A DNA stretch of 64,000 bases from an uncultured Thalassotalea sp. Lineage in GTDB: Bacteria > Pseudomonadota > Gammaproteobacteria > Enterobacterales > Alteromonadaceae. The notes below the pieces were generated by a model. It was not told the origin of the DNA. It saw nothing but the letters and a program-made list of their open reading frames with translations, and ran no database searches. The stretch spans positions 62,001-126,000 of the forward strand of contig CANMZP010000003.1 in NCBI GenBank assembly GCA_947502355.1, in the 5' to 3' direction. Positions 44,444-52,556 of the stretch are shown here, piece by piece; positions within the stretch are counted from its first letter, which is position 1; every line of letters begins with the position of its first letter. The translations under genes were made by a program, and so were the position numbers.

Positions 44444-45367
44444 ATGTTAGGACTAAAACCGAACAACACAGAATCATTAAAAACCATTCTCCTGATCTGG
44501 ACATTAATGGTGTTACTTGTGCTCTTAGTTATCCAAATGCTGATGATGGCCTTTGGTATCAATCAGGTTCGTGCCAGTGAGCATTCAAAGACTGCGCTGA
44601 CCTCACAACAAGTTAAACAAATGGCGTTGTCCTTCGAGGGCAAGCAGCAAGGATTATCCGAACAAATCCGCACCGACGTTTTAATAAGCAATAAGCAGCA
44701 ATTACAACAAAACCCTTTTATTGCCCCACTTAGCGGTTTAACACGCGAGCAAATGCACGCAAAAAAGCGTGAAGAGTATAATCGCCAGCAAGAAGCGAGT
44801 GCTCTAAATACGTCCGAGTTCACCCTTAACTCGGCCTCGGTTATCACCATGGCAGATTATTCCCTCTTTGAGATTTTTGATGCCTGGGCAACACTTTATG
44901 ATGATTATGACTATGATGGTTTTTACCAAAGCTTTAGTGTGGTGTTTGATGCCGACTATTATGGCGATAGAGAACATGCCGAAGTGTATGCCGATTTATA
45001 TCTGAGTCAGGACGGTGGTCCATGGTTTCATTTTTACTCGACCGATGTATTTCGCATCTATGGCAACAGTGAAACCGACAGTTATGAAGTTTTAACCACC
45101 TTGTATGAAAACTACCCTGAAGATTATTATGATGTGTTGATTGACTTATATGAACCGGGTTTCCCGGGTATAGTGGCTACAATGAGTAGTGATGATACCG
45201 ACGCCTTGTATGCATTGCCCTTGGAAAGCAGCGATTATGACGAATACTACGATGATTATGATGATGACTACCACCACCACGACGATCATCACGGCAGCTT
45301 ATCCTATTTACTTGGTTTATTAGGGAGTGGCTTTTTATATCGACGGTTTAAAAGGGTGAAAAAGTAG
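44444..45367 (+). CDS. Choice-of-anchor H-like surface protein
   Basis: A 307-residue protein with an N-terminal hydrophobic helix (LLIWTLMVLLVLLVIQMLMM). A linker region carries repeated Q/K/S. Residues about 140-255 form a domain rich in Asp and Tyr (LFEIFDAWATLYDDYDYDGF, YSTDVFRIYGNSETDSYEVL) that resembles the choice-of-anchor H family. The C-terminus has an Asp/His stretch (YDEYYDDYDDDYHHHDDHH), then GSLSYLLGLLGSGFLYRRFK, a hydrophobic segment and basic end like the GlyGly-CTERM sorting signals cut by rhombosortase. ATG 44444 has GGAGG at ideal spacing; ATG 44414 is the alternative. It may be controlled by the divergent two-component system. Confidence 0.68.
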   Translation: MLGLKPNNTESLKTILLIWTLMVLLVLLVIQMLMMAFGINQVRASEHSKTALTSQQVKQMALSFEGKQQGLSEQIRTDVLISNKQQLQQNPFIAPLSGLTREQMHAKKREEYNRQQEASALNTSEFTLNSASVITMADYSLFEIFDAWATLYDDYDYDGFYQSFSVVFDADYYGDREHAEVYADLYLSQDGGPWFHFYSTDVFRIYGNSETDSYEVLTTLYENYPEDYYDVLIDLYEPGFPGIVATMSSDDTDALYALPLESSDYDEYYDDYDDDYHHHDDHHGSLSYLLGLLGSGFLYRRFKRVKK

Positions 45368-45401
45368 GGTCAGATACATATACTGCTTTTTGTATCTGAC
45401 C
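45368..45401. repeat. GGTCAGAT palindrome / possible terminator
   Basis: GGTCAGATACA and its exact complement flank a 12-base loop, starting right at the stop codon of the surface-protein gene. It shares the GGTCAGAT core with the longer palindrome at 35361-35411. T-richness is limited, so terminator activity is uncertain. Confidence 0.65.
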
Positions 45402-45423
45402 ATTGTTCGCCATGACGTAATCC

Positions 45424-45747
45424 TTACTTAGGTAAAAATTGGCTGGTTTGCTTTTCAGACTCTACCTGTTCATTGCTGTTATGAGCAATATCGGTAATGG
45501 TCACACTTGGGCTAAGCATATCCAACTGATATAACGTATCCATATTGAAATGAACAATTTTTTGTTGAATATTGCGAGCCACCATACGCTCTACATCTTC
45601 ACTTACATGATGTGCTTGCTGAGCAACAAATTGGTTAACGCCTTGCTCTAATGATACTAATTGTTCAGCTTTTACTGACGCAGTCATTAATACTGCTGAG
45701 GTTAATAACGTTGTTAATACGGTTGCTTTTTTGGTTAAGGTGTTCAT
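45424..45747 (-). CDS. Small exported hypothetical protein
   Basis: A 107-residue protein with a signal peptide (ATVLTTLLTSAVLMTASVKA). The mature part is helical (LVSLEQGVNQFVAQQAHHVS, EDVERMVARNIQQKIVHFNM) with no cysteine and no recognised domain. ATG 45747 has CAGGAG eight bases upstream and is preferred to an upstream frame extension. It is convergent with the choice-of-anchor-H-like gene. The function is unknown; periplasmic location is inferred. Confidence 0.68.
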   Translation of the reverse strand: MNTLTKKATVLTTLLTSAVLMTASVKAEQLVSLEQGVNQFVAQQAHHVSEDVERMVARNIQQKIVHFNMDTLYQLDMLSPSVTITDIAHNSNEQVESEKQTSQFLPK

Positions 45748-46014
45748 TTCAATCTCCTGAATATAATAATTGTTGGTTAATGCTAACCATGCCAAATACA
45801 TTACAAGGGATGTGCCAACTTAATTAATTTTCCACAAACAACTGTTTTTAAAAGATTTTATATAAAGAACTATAAACACACGCCAAATGTTAAAACCATG
45901 TAAAAAACCATTTTATTGTTAAATTGACCACACAAATAGCCAATTTAGCCACCTAAGTAAGAGGGCAAGAACTAAAGCAAGGAATAAACACGATATTAAT
46001 GGACTTGATATACC

Positions 46015-46272
46015 TTAAGCCGCGCCGATCAGGACCAGTTTTTTTGCTCGGGTTAATTTTTTAATTGCCCACTCACGTTTTCCTGCGGCGGATCGGTCTT
46101 CACAACGTTCATGGTAAACGAGTTCGACGGGTTGTCGGTTGCGCGTATATTTAGCGCCTTTGCCATTTTGGCTATTGTGCTCGATAACTCGGCGGTCGAT
46201 ATCCACCGTCACTCCGGTATAAAGGGAGTTATCAGCACAACGAAGAACATATACAAACCAGGATTTTGACAT
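46015..46272 (-). CDS. GIY-YIG family endonuclease-like protein (YhbQ/UPF0213 type)
   Basis: An 85-residue single-domain protein of the GIY-YIG fold. The first strand is WFVYVLRCADNSLYTGVTVD, where Y-V-L and Y-T-G are the GIY and YIG positions. Arg and Glu follow in RRVIEHN, with the family end AKYTRNRQPVELVYHE and REWAIKKLTRAKKLVLI. The size and pattern match E. coli YhbQ and UPF0213. Members are probably DNA-processing enzymes, but the activity of this small type is poorly defined. Confidence 0.88.
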   Translation of the reverse strand: MSKSWFVYVLRCADNSLYTGVTVDIDRRVIEHNSQNGKGAKYTRNRQPVELVYHERCEDRSAAGKREWAIKKLTRAKKLVLIGAA

Positions 46273-46372
46273 TTTTTTGAAAATCTATTGCAGTAAAAAG
46301 GCGATTGCCTCAGTATTATCAGAATTATTCCCTTTAGCATAATCAAATCACTGGCGATACAAAAGACTCTTT

Positions 46373-46786
46373 ATGATATTTATTAGCAACAGCCTGCAAA
46401 TTAACGAACAAGAAATCGAGCTCAGCGCGATTCGCTCACAAGGTGCGGGTGGTCAAAACGTCAATAAAGTATCAACGGCCATTCATTTAAGATTTGATGT
46501 GAAAAATGCCAGCATTCCTGAAAAATATAAAGCGTTAATTCTGGCCTTAAAAGACAGCCGCATCACTAAAGATGGGGTCATTATTATTAAGTCGCAGTCA
46601 TTTAGAACTCAGGAAAAGAATCGAGAAGCGGCCATTGAACGTCTCATTGAGATGATTAAACCGGTAACGCGGCAGGTGAAAGCTCGTCGAGCGACCAAAC
46701 CCACTAAGGCCTCACAACGTCGTCGCGTTGACAGTAAAACCAAACGTGGCCAAGTCAAAAATAACCGGGCAAGAATAAAAATATAA
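46373..46786 (+). CDS. arfB: Alternative ribosome-rescue factor / peptidyl-tRNA hydrolase ArfB
   Basis: A 137-residue release-factor-like protein. The GGQ motif lies in IRSQGAGGQNVNKVSTAIHL and frees the nascent peptide from stalled ribosomes. The C-terminal tail is basic and probably disordered until bound (RQVKARRATKPTKASQRRRV, KTKRGQVKNNRARIKI), as in E. coli ArfB/YaeJ, where it enters the empty mRNA channel. Length is the same as the family. It is divergent from the GIY-YIG gene, with about 100 bases between them. Confidence 0.92.
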   Translation: MIFISNSLQINEQEIELSAIRSQGAGGQNVNKVSTAIHLRFDVKNASIPEKYKALILALKDSRITKDGVIIIKSQSFRTQEKNREAAIERLIEMIKPVTRQVKARRATKPTKASQRRRVDSKTKRGQVKNNRARIKI

Positions 46787-46880
46787 CCACATGCTATTTC
46801 GACCTATAACGCTAATACGAAATCACTAGCGGCAAATAAGACGGCAGCATAGCAGTCCAACATCAGAAAAGAATCAGACC

Positions 46881-47756
46881 ATGACAGAGCAAACCAAGAC
46901 AGAACAAAGCAATACCGAGCAATGTAATACAGAGCAAAGCTATACTGGTCATTTAAAAAAAATGACATCAAAATTAGTCGATGGCCAAGTTGCGTATCAT
47001 TTACCCGTTGGCGATCACAGCATTGATCTTAATGCCCTAATTGGTAAACACCTAACCCTTAACCATACGGGCAACATTAATTGTCAGGAATGTGGCAAGA
47101 AAACCAAAAAGAGTTATTCACAAGGGTTTTGCTACCCTTGCATGACTAAGCTGGCCAAATGCGACATGTGCATCATGAAGCCAGAAACCTGTCATTTTGA
47201 AAAAGGCACGTGCCGGGAGCCACAATGGGGTGAAGATAATTGCTTTGTGCCGCATTATGTTTATCTTGCCAATACAACGGCCGTTAAAGTCGGCATTACT
47301 CGTCACACACAAATCCCGACTCGTTGGATAGATCAGGGGGCCAACCAAGCGCTGCCAATCTTTAAAGTGAGTACTCGCCTACAATCTGGCCTAGTTGAAA
47401 TCGCCCTTGCCAAATTTATCTCCGATAAAACCAATTGGCGTAACATGCTAAAAGGTAAAGCCGAGCCTATTGATTTAAAAAGCAAAGCCGCAGAGTTAAT
47501 CCCGCAAATACACGAAGCATTAGCCGATATCAAACTCAACTATGGCGAAGATGCTGTAGAGCAGTTGGATGAAGATGTCGTAGAAATTGACTTTCCAGTA
47601 TTAGAATACCCAAGCAAAATCAGTTCTTTTAATTTTGATAAAACCGCTCAGGTAAGCGGCACGTTAATGGGTATCAAAGGACAATATTTGTATTTTGACA
47701 GCGGAGTGATTAATATCCGTAAGTTCACCTCTTACGAAGTTGAAGTAAATTACTAA
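46881..47756 (+). CDS. DUF2797 family cysteine-rich protein
   Basis: A 291-residue protein matching DUF2797. The cysteines of a likely metal site are CQECGKKTKKSYSQGFCYPC, MTKLAKCDMCIMKP and CHFEKGTCREPQWGEDNC. A later block HYVYLANTTAVKVGITRHTQ, then PTRWIDQGA, resembles a GIY-YIG-like or related fold. The function is not known. The first 22 residues are an unusual near-perfect repeat of five residues (T-E-Q-x-x four times) encoded by a 15-base tandem repeat. Conserved family sequence begins near YTGHLKKM, so the repeat is an added N-terminal extension. Confidence 0.82.
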   Translation: MTEQTKTEQSNTEQCNTEQSYTGHLKKMTSKLVDGQVAYHLPVGDHSIDLNALIGKHLTLNHTGNINCQECGKKTKKSYSQGFCYPCMTKLAKCDMCIMKPETCHFEKGTCREPQWGEDNCFVPHYVYLANTTAVKVGITRHTQIPTRWIDQGANQALPIFKVSTRLQSGLVEIALAKFISDKTNWRNMLKGKAEPIDLKSKAAELIPQIHEALADIKLNYGEDAVEQLDEDVVEIDFPVLEYPSKISSFNFDKTAQVSGTLMGIKGQYLYFDSGVINIRKFTSYEVEVNY

Positions 47757-47809
47757 AAATCAACCAATTACCAATAAAAAATAAGATAGATAAAACAGAT
47801 TCTAACATT

Positions 47810-49663
47810 ATGAAAAAAACATTAACTGCCCTGTCACTTATTACGCTTTTGGCGGGCTGTAACAACCCGGTGGAACAGCGACCGACTCTCGAGCAAAACA
47901 AAGCTACTAATGAGTTGGCACCAGAAACTTTAAAAAGTAAACAAGCACTTAAAGCCCAGAAAGCGGCTGAACAGCTTAATGCATTATTTGATAAAGCCTT
48001 TAAAGATAAACTAGAGACCTCACCGGTATCAGCAACCTACATTGGTTTAAGTGAATACAATGATAAGTTTTCAAAACCAATCAGCAAAGCGTCGATTAAA
48101 GACCAGTTAGACCGAGAAAAAGCGTATTTAAAGACCTTAGAACAAATTGATCGAAGTCTGTTATCGGGTCAAGACGTACTCAGTTACGATATTTTTAAAC
48201 GAGAAACCAAGCTAGCCATTAAAGGGTATGAATTTAACTCGCATTACCTGCCATTAAATCAAATGTATGGCGTTCATAATTCATTTGCCGGCTTAGGCTC
48301 AGGACAAAGTGCACAGCCATTTAATACCGTCAAAGATTATCAAAACTTTATTAAGCGAGCACATGGGTTTGCCAAGTACATGGACAGCATTATTGTGGCC
48401 ATGCGTGAAGGGGTTGCTAATGGTTATGTGCTACCAACGGCGTTGATTGAAAAAGTCATCCCGCAACTTGAACCACATATTGTTGATGATGCCAGCCAAA
48501 GTATTTTTTATGGCCCGGTAGCAAAGTTAGCAGACAACCAAGAGATCAGCGACAGCGATAAAGCAATCATTAAAGGTGAGTACATTACGCTTATTAATGA
48601 CACATTAACACCAGCCTATGCCAAACTGCACAAATTCATAAAAGAAGAATACCTGCCCAATGGCAGAGCCAGTGTTGGTTTATCTGAGTTACCCAATGGC
48701 AAAGCTTGGTATGACTACCAAATTGAGCGCAACACCACATTGGAGTTATCAGCGAAAGAAATTCATGAATTTGGCTTAGCTGAAGTAGCGCGCATTCTTG
48801 GTGAAATGAAGAAAGTGAAACAAGAAGTTAAGTTTGACGGGAACTTAACGGCGTTTTTCGAATTTTTACGCACCGACCCTCAATTTTATTGGGAAACAGA
48901 AGAAGAAGTCATCGCCGCTTATACCGACATTAAGCATAAAATTGATGCACGCTTACCACAGCTATTTGAGGTATTCCCAAAAACCAATTATCAAGTAAAA
49001 GCGGTTGAGCCTTACCGCGCCGCATCAAGTGCCGGTGCGAGTTATCAAAGTGGCTCTCCAGATGGCTCTCGACCGGGTATTTTCTACATTAATACCTACA
49101 ACTTAAAAGCTCAGCCGAAGTTTACCTTAGAGACTTTAAGTATTCATGAAGCCTCACCTGGCCATCACTTTCAAATCAGCATTCAACAAGAAGTGCAAGG
49201 TTTGCCTAAGTTCCGTCAATTTGGTGGTTATACCGTATTTGCAGAAGGCTGGGCTTTGTATGCCGAAAGCTTAGGTAAAGAAATGGGCTTATTCACCGAC
49301 CCGTACCAATGGTATGGCCGTTTATCGGATGAGCAATTACGCGCTATGCGTTTAGTGGTTGATACGGGGTTACATGCCTTTGGTTGGACGCGTGAGCAAG
49401 CCATTCAATACATGGTCGATAACTCGTCATTGGCATTAACCGATATTACATCCGAAGTTGAACGTTATATTGGCATTCCAGGACAGGCGTTATCTTATAA
49501 AGTCGGTCAACGCGCTATTCGCGAAATGCGTACCAAGGCAGAGCAGCAATTAGGCGAAAAGTTTGATGTACGTAAGTTCCATACGCAAGTTTTAATTGAC
49601 GGGGCGTTACCAATGCCGATTTTGTCTGACAAAATTCAGCGCTGGGCGAATGAGCAAACATAA
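47810..49663 (+). CDS. DUF885 family lipoprotein (putative metallopeptidase), copy 1
   Basis: A 617-residue lipoprotein (LLAGCNNP lipobox), so probably anchored in the envelope. DUF885 proteins resemble zinc carboxypeptidases; the likely zinc site is IHEASPGHHFQISIQQ, with H-E-A-x-P-G-H-H in place of HExxH. Further blocks are GYTVFAEGWALYAESLGKEM with a possible third ligand Glu, RLVVDTGLHAFGWTREQA and YKVGQRAIREMRTKAEQ. It has a paralogue about 900 bases downstream. The substrate is unknown. Confidence 0.88.
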   Translation: MKKTLTALSLITLLAGCNNPVEQRPTLEQNKATNELAPETLKSKQALKAQKAAEQLNALFDKAFKDKLETSPVSATYIGLSEYNDKFSKPISKASIKDQLDREKAYLKTLEQIDRSLLSGQDVLSYDIFKRETKLAIKGYEFNSHYLPLNQMYGVHNSFAGLGSGQSAQPFNTVKDYQNFIKRAHGFAKYMDSIIVAMREGVANGYVLPTALIEKVIPQLEPHIVDDASQSIFYGPVAKLADNQEISDSDKAIIKGEYITLINDTLTPAYAKLHKFIKEEYLPNGRASVGLSELPNGKAWYDYQIERNTTLELSAKEIHEFGLAEVARILGEMKKVKQEVKFDGNLTAFFEFLRTDPQFYWETEEEVIAAYTDIKHKIDARLPQLFEVFPKTNYQVKAVEPYRAASSAGASYQSGSPDGSRPGIFYINTYNLKAQPKFTLETLSIHEASPGHHFQISIQQEVQGLPKFRQFGGYTVFAEGWALYAESLGKEMGLFTDPYQWYGRLSDEQLRAMRLVVDTGLHAFGWTREQAIQYMVDNSSLALTDITSEVERYIGIPGQALSYKVGQRAIREMRTKAEQQLGEKFDVRKFHTQVLIDGALPMPILSDKIQRWANEQT

Positions 49664-49693
49664 ATTAATTTGCAATTAATTAATTTCCTCCAC

Positions 49694-49725
49694 AAAAAGC
49701 GATGTTTTGATGCATCGCTTTTTTT
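49694..49725 (+). terminator. Rho-independent terminator
   Basis: AAAAAGCGATG/CATCGCTTTTT with a short loop and seven T residues, 30 bases after the DUF885 stop codon. Confidence 0.88.
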
Positions 49726-49858
49726 ATACACCGTTTTTTTATACACAGCTTTTTTTATAGGCCGCTATTAGGCGAAATATTAACATATCGTCGCAGAATT
49801 TAACGTCGGTTGTCGATGACAATTGTCGTTTATGAAATTACCAGACAAGCTTTTAAAC

Positions 49859-49901
49859 AAAAAAAACGATGTCATTAAACTAATACAGATTAATGACATC
49901 G
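49859..49901 (-). terminator. Rho-independent terminator
   Basis: On the minus strand CGATGTCATTAA/TTAATGACATCG with an 11-base loop is followed by eight T residues, 34 bases past the DUF3010 stop codon. Confidence 0.85.
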
Positions 49902-49935
49902 CTTTTCATGTATTCATTGGCTGAGTTATAGCAAA

Positions 49936-50379
49936 TCAGTCTTCTTTTTTAACTCTTGGCGGATTAAAGTAGCTGAAAGCGGCTTCAAAAGCATTTTGCT
50001 GAAACTGCTTTAAACCGGTATCCCTAAAGTCAATTTCTACCTGAGCTTTTTTCAAGCGCTCTTTAATTTCGTTGGCACGAATAAGCTCAACGTCTAAATC
50101 GTCAATTAATTGAATCGCCGCTTCAATTTTAAAACCTTGAGAGCTGCCAGCAAACTTGCCTTTGGTTGGACGCTCTTTAATGATCACAGCATCCACTTTA
50201 TAGTCTTCCAACAATTTTTTGAAGGTCGCTTGGAAGTAGCGGATAGCGCCGGCGTCAGTGCCTTTTTGCAAGGTGATTTTCGGCACACGCGAATGCGGAA
50301 TATCGTATAAACTATTTTCTAAATTCATCAAACACAAGACTGCGTCTTCGCCCTTGATTTCTACACCACAAACTCTCAT
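49936..50379 (-). CDS. DUF3010 family protein
   Basis: A 147-residue soluble protein matching DUF3010: the start MRVCGVEIKGEDAVLCLMN, then RYFQATFKKLLEDYKVDAVI, KERPTKGKFAGSSQGFKIEA and a C-terminal QNAFEAAFSYFNPP. The opening strand and acidic residues recall the RNase H-like fold, but no activity is known. The start has GAGGAGA nine bases upstream. It lies on the opposite strand between two DUF885 genes, with its own terminator. Confidence 0.87.
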   Translation of the reverse strand: MRVCGVEIKGEDAVLCLMNLENSLYDIPHSRVPKITLQKGTDAGAIRYFQATFKKLLEDYKVDAVIIKERPTKGKFAGSSQGFKIEAAIQLIDDLDVELIRANEIKERLKKAQVEIDFRDTGLKQFQQNAFEAAFSYFNPPRVKKED

Positions 50380-50563
50380 GGTTTCTCCTCAATTATTGAT
50401 TACCTATATATGATAACAAGGCTCTTTGACAAATGCACACAAGCCTTGATTTATTAACGCTTTTTTACACCAATTACGATTAACATTTGCATTAATTTAG
50501 TCATGCAGGCAAGGTATACCCCATCAACAATGAATATTACAAATAGCAAACATTGGGTACACT

Positions 50564-52360
50564 ATGAAAAAACATTTATTAGGATTATCTATTTTAGCAA
50601 GTCTTGCGGCTTGTACCCCATCAGAAAAAGTTACCACCTCAGTAGAGCCTGCGAAAGTAGAGGCCGTGAAACCGTCTGCAGAACAAATCAGTGCGCAGTT
50701 CAGCCAATTTGCCGAACAATTTATTAATGAGTTCTGGCAAATAAATCCTGGCTACGGTGTGTATGTCGGTTACTACAAATACGATAACCAGCTACCCGTT
50801 CCCAATAACGAAAACATGGCTGCAGATCTGGCATTCAATAAACAAAAACTAGCGCAGTTACAGCAATTTGATGTCGCACAGTTAAGCGCTAGCCAAGCCA
50901 GTGATTACTACATTCTACAGAACCAGATTGAATCGGCTATTTTTTGGCAAGAAGAATATAAAGGATATCAGTGGGATCCATCAAATTATAATGTTGCCGG
51001 TGTATTTGGCGTCATTTTAAATACCGATTATAAAAGCAAAGATGAGCGCTTACTTACCATCTTAGAGCGCATGCAAAATATTCCGGCTTATTATGAAGCC
51101 GCGAAAGCCAATATCACCACCCCAACGCTCGCGCATACCGAGTTGGCCATCCGACAAAATGCTGGTGCTGCAGGCCTATTTTCTGGTGCTATTAGCAACG
51201 CAGTTGACGAGTCTGGCTTAACGGCAGAACAACAAGCTGAGTTTAAACAGAGCATTGAACAATCGGTTGCTGCCATTAATGACTATGTAAGTTGGTTAGA
51301 AGGCAAGCTTGAGCAAATTAAAACCGATGACAGCGCAAAAGACTTCCGCATTGGCGCAGAGCTTTATGAAAAGAAGTTTGCACTTGATATCTACTCAAGC
51401 CTATCGGCCAAAGAGTTGTATAACAAAGCCCAATCAGAAAAGAGCCGCGTGCATGGCGAAATGGCAAAAATTGCCGATGAGTTATGGCCAAAATACTTTG
51501 CCGACAGCAACATGCCAGAAGACAAGTTAGTCGCCATTAAGCAACTGATTGATCATATCAGTGTAAAACACGTTGCCCGTGATGAATTTGTTAGCAGCAT
51601 TCGCGATCAAATTCCGGCGCTTGAAAAGTTTGTGATGGAGAAGAACTTACTGGAAATGGATCCGGAAAAACCGCTAGTGGTGCGTGAAACGCCTGAATAT
51701 CAACGTGGTTTTGCAGGTGCCTCGATTAATGCGCCAGGTCCATATGATGCCAAAGCCAACACTTACTACAACGTAACACCTTTAGATAACTTTAATGATG
51801 AAGAAGCCGAAAGTTACCTGCGCGAATACAACCATTGGTTACTGCAAATATTGAACATTCACGAAGCGGTACCGGGTCACTACACCCAATTAGTGCATTC
51901 AAACAAATCAAAGTCATTGGTTAAGTCTATTTTTGGTAATGGCGCCATGATCGAAGGTTGGGCGGTTTATACCGAACGTATGATGCTCGAAGAAGGCTAT
52001 GGTGATTTTGAACCAGAGCTTTGGCTAATGTACTACAAGTGGAATTTACGCGTGATCATGAACTCGATTATCGATTACTCCATTCAGGTTAATGGCATGG
52101 GCGAAGAAGACGCATTGTCATTAATGATGAACGAAGCATTCCAAGAAGAAGCTGAAGCCCGTGGCAAATGGAGCCGAGCCCGTTTATCACAAGTGCAATT
52201 AACCAGTTACTTTACTGGCTATGCTGAAATTTATAGCCTACGTGAAGAGCTTAAAGAGAAACAAGGTGATAAATTTAACCTAACCGACTTCCATAATCAG
52301 TTTTTAAGTTATGGTAGTTCACCGGTGCCAATTATTCGCCAAATGATGTTAAACCCTTAA
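50564..52360 (+). CDS. DUF885 family lipoprotein (putative metallopeptidase), copy 2
   Basis: A 598-residue lipoprotein (LAACTPSE lipobox). The zinc-site candidate is NIHEAVPGHYTQLVHSN, with the tyrosine variant of H-E-A-x-P-G-H, and the downstream Glu region is GAMIEGWAVYTERMMLEEG. The C-terminal part includes NEAFQEEAEARGKWSRARLS and LTSYFTGYAEIYSLREELK. It is clearly related to but divergent from the upstream copy, so the two may differ in substrate. Envelope peptidase activity is inferred from the fold. It ends at a strong terminator. Confidence 0.88.
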   Translation: MKKHLLGLSILASLAACTPSEKVTTSVEPAKVEAVKPSAEQISAQFSQFAEQFINEFWQINPGYGVYVGYYKYDNQLPVPNNENMAADLAFNKQKLAQLQQFDVAQLSASQASDYYILQNQIESAIFWQEEYKGYQWDPSNYNVAGVFGVILNTDYKSKDERLLTILERMQNIPAYYEAAKANITTPTLAHTELAIRQNAGAAGLFSGAISNAVDESGLTAEQQAEFKQSIEQSVAAINDYVSWLEGKLEQIKTDDSAKDFRIGAELYEKKFALDIYSSLSAKELYNKAQSEKSRVHGEMAKIADELWPKYFADSNMPEDKLVAIKQLIDHISVKHVARDEFVSSIRDQIPALEKFVMEKNLLEMDPEKPLVVRETPEYQRGFAGASINAPGPYDAKANTYYNVTPLDNFNDEEAESYLREYNHWLLQILNIHEAVPGHYTQLVHSNKSKSLVKSIFGNGAMIEGWAVYTERMMLEEGYGDFEPELWLMYYKWNLRVIMNSIIDYSIQVNGMGEEDALSLMMNEAFQEEAEARGKWSRARLSQVQLTSYFTGYAEIYSLREELKEKQGDKFNLTDFHNQFLSYGSSPVPIIRQMMLNP

Positions 52361-52390
52361 TAAGCTTAAATAACAAAAGTAAGTGATGTA

Positions 52391-52416
52391 AGAGCAAGCC
52401 TTGGCTTGCTCTTTTT
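52391..52416 (+). terminator. Rho-independent terminator
   Basis: AGAGCAAGCC/GGCTTGCTCT, a 10-bp stem with a tight loop and T-run, 30 bases after the second DUF885 gene. Confidence 0.9.
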
Positions 52417-52556
52417 GTATGTCGATTTTTGTAAGCAGGTAGTATAGATGCAAATTGACAACAAATTTTCTTAAAAAGGGTGTTACCTTTTCTATAAAAA
52501 ACAGAGTAAAATTAGAGTTCTATTTCACTTTTAAGCACACAGGATAGGAAACCGCA

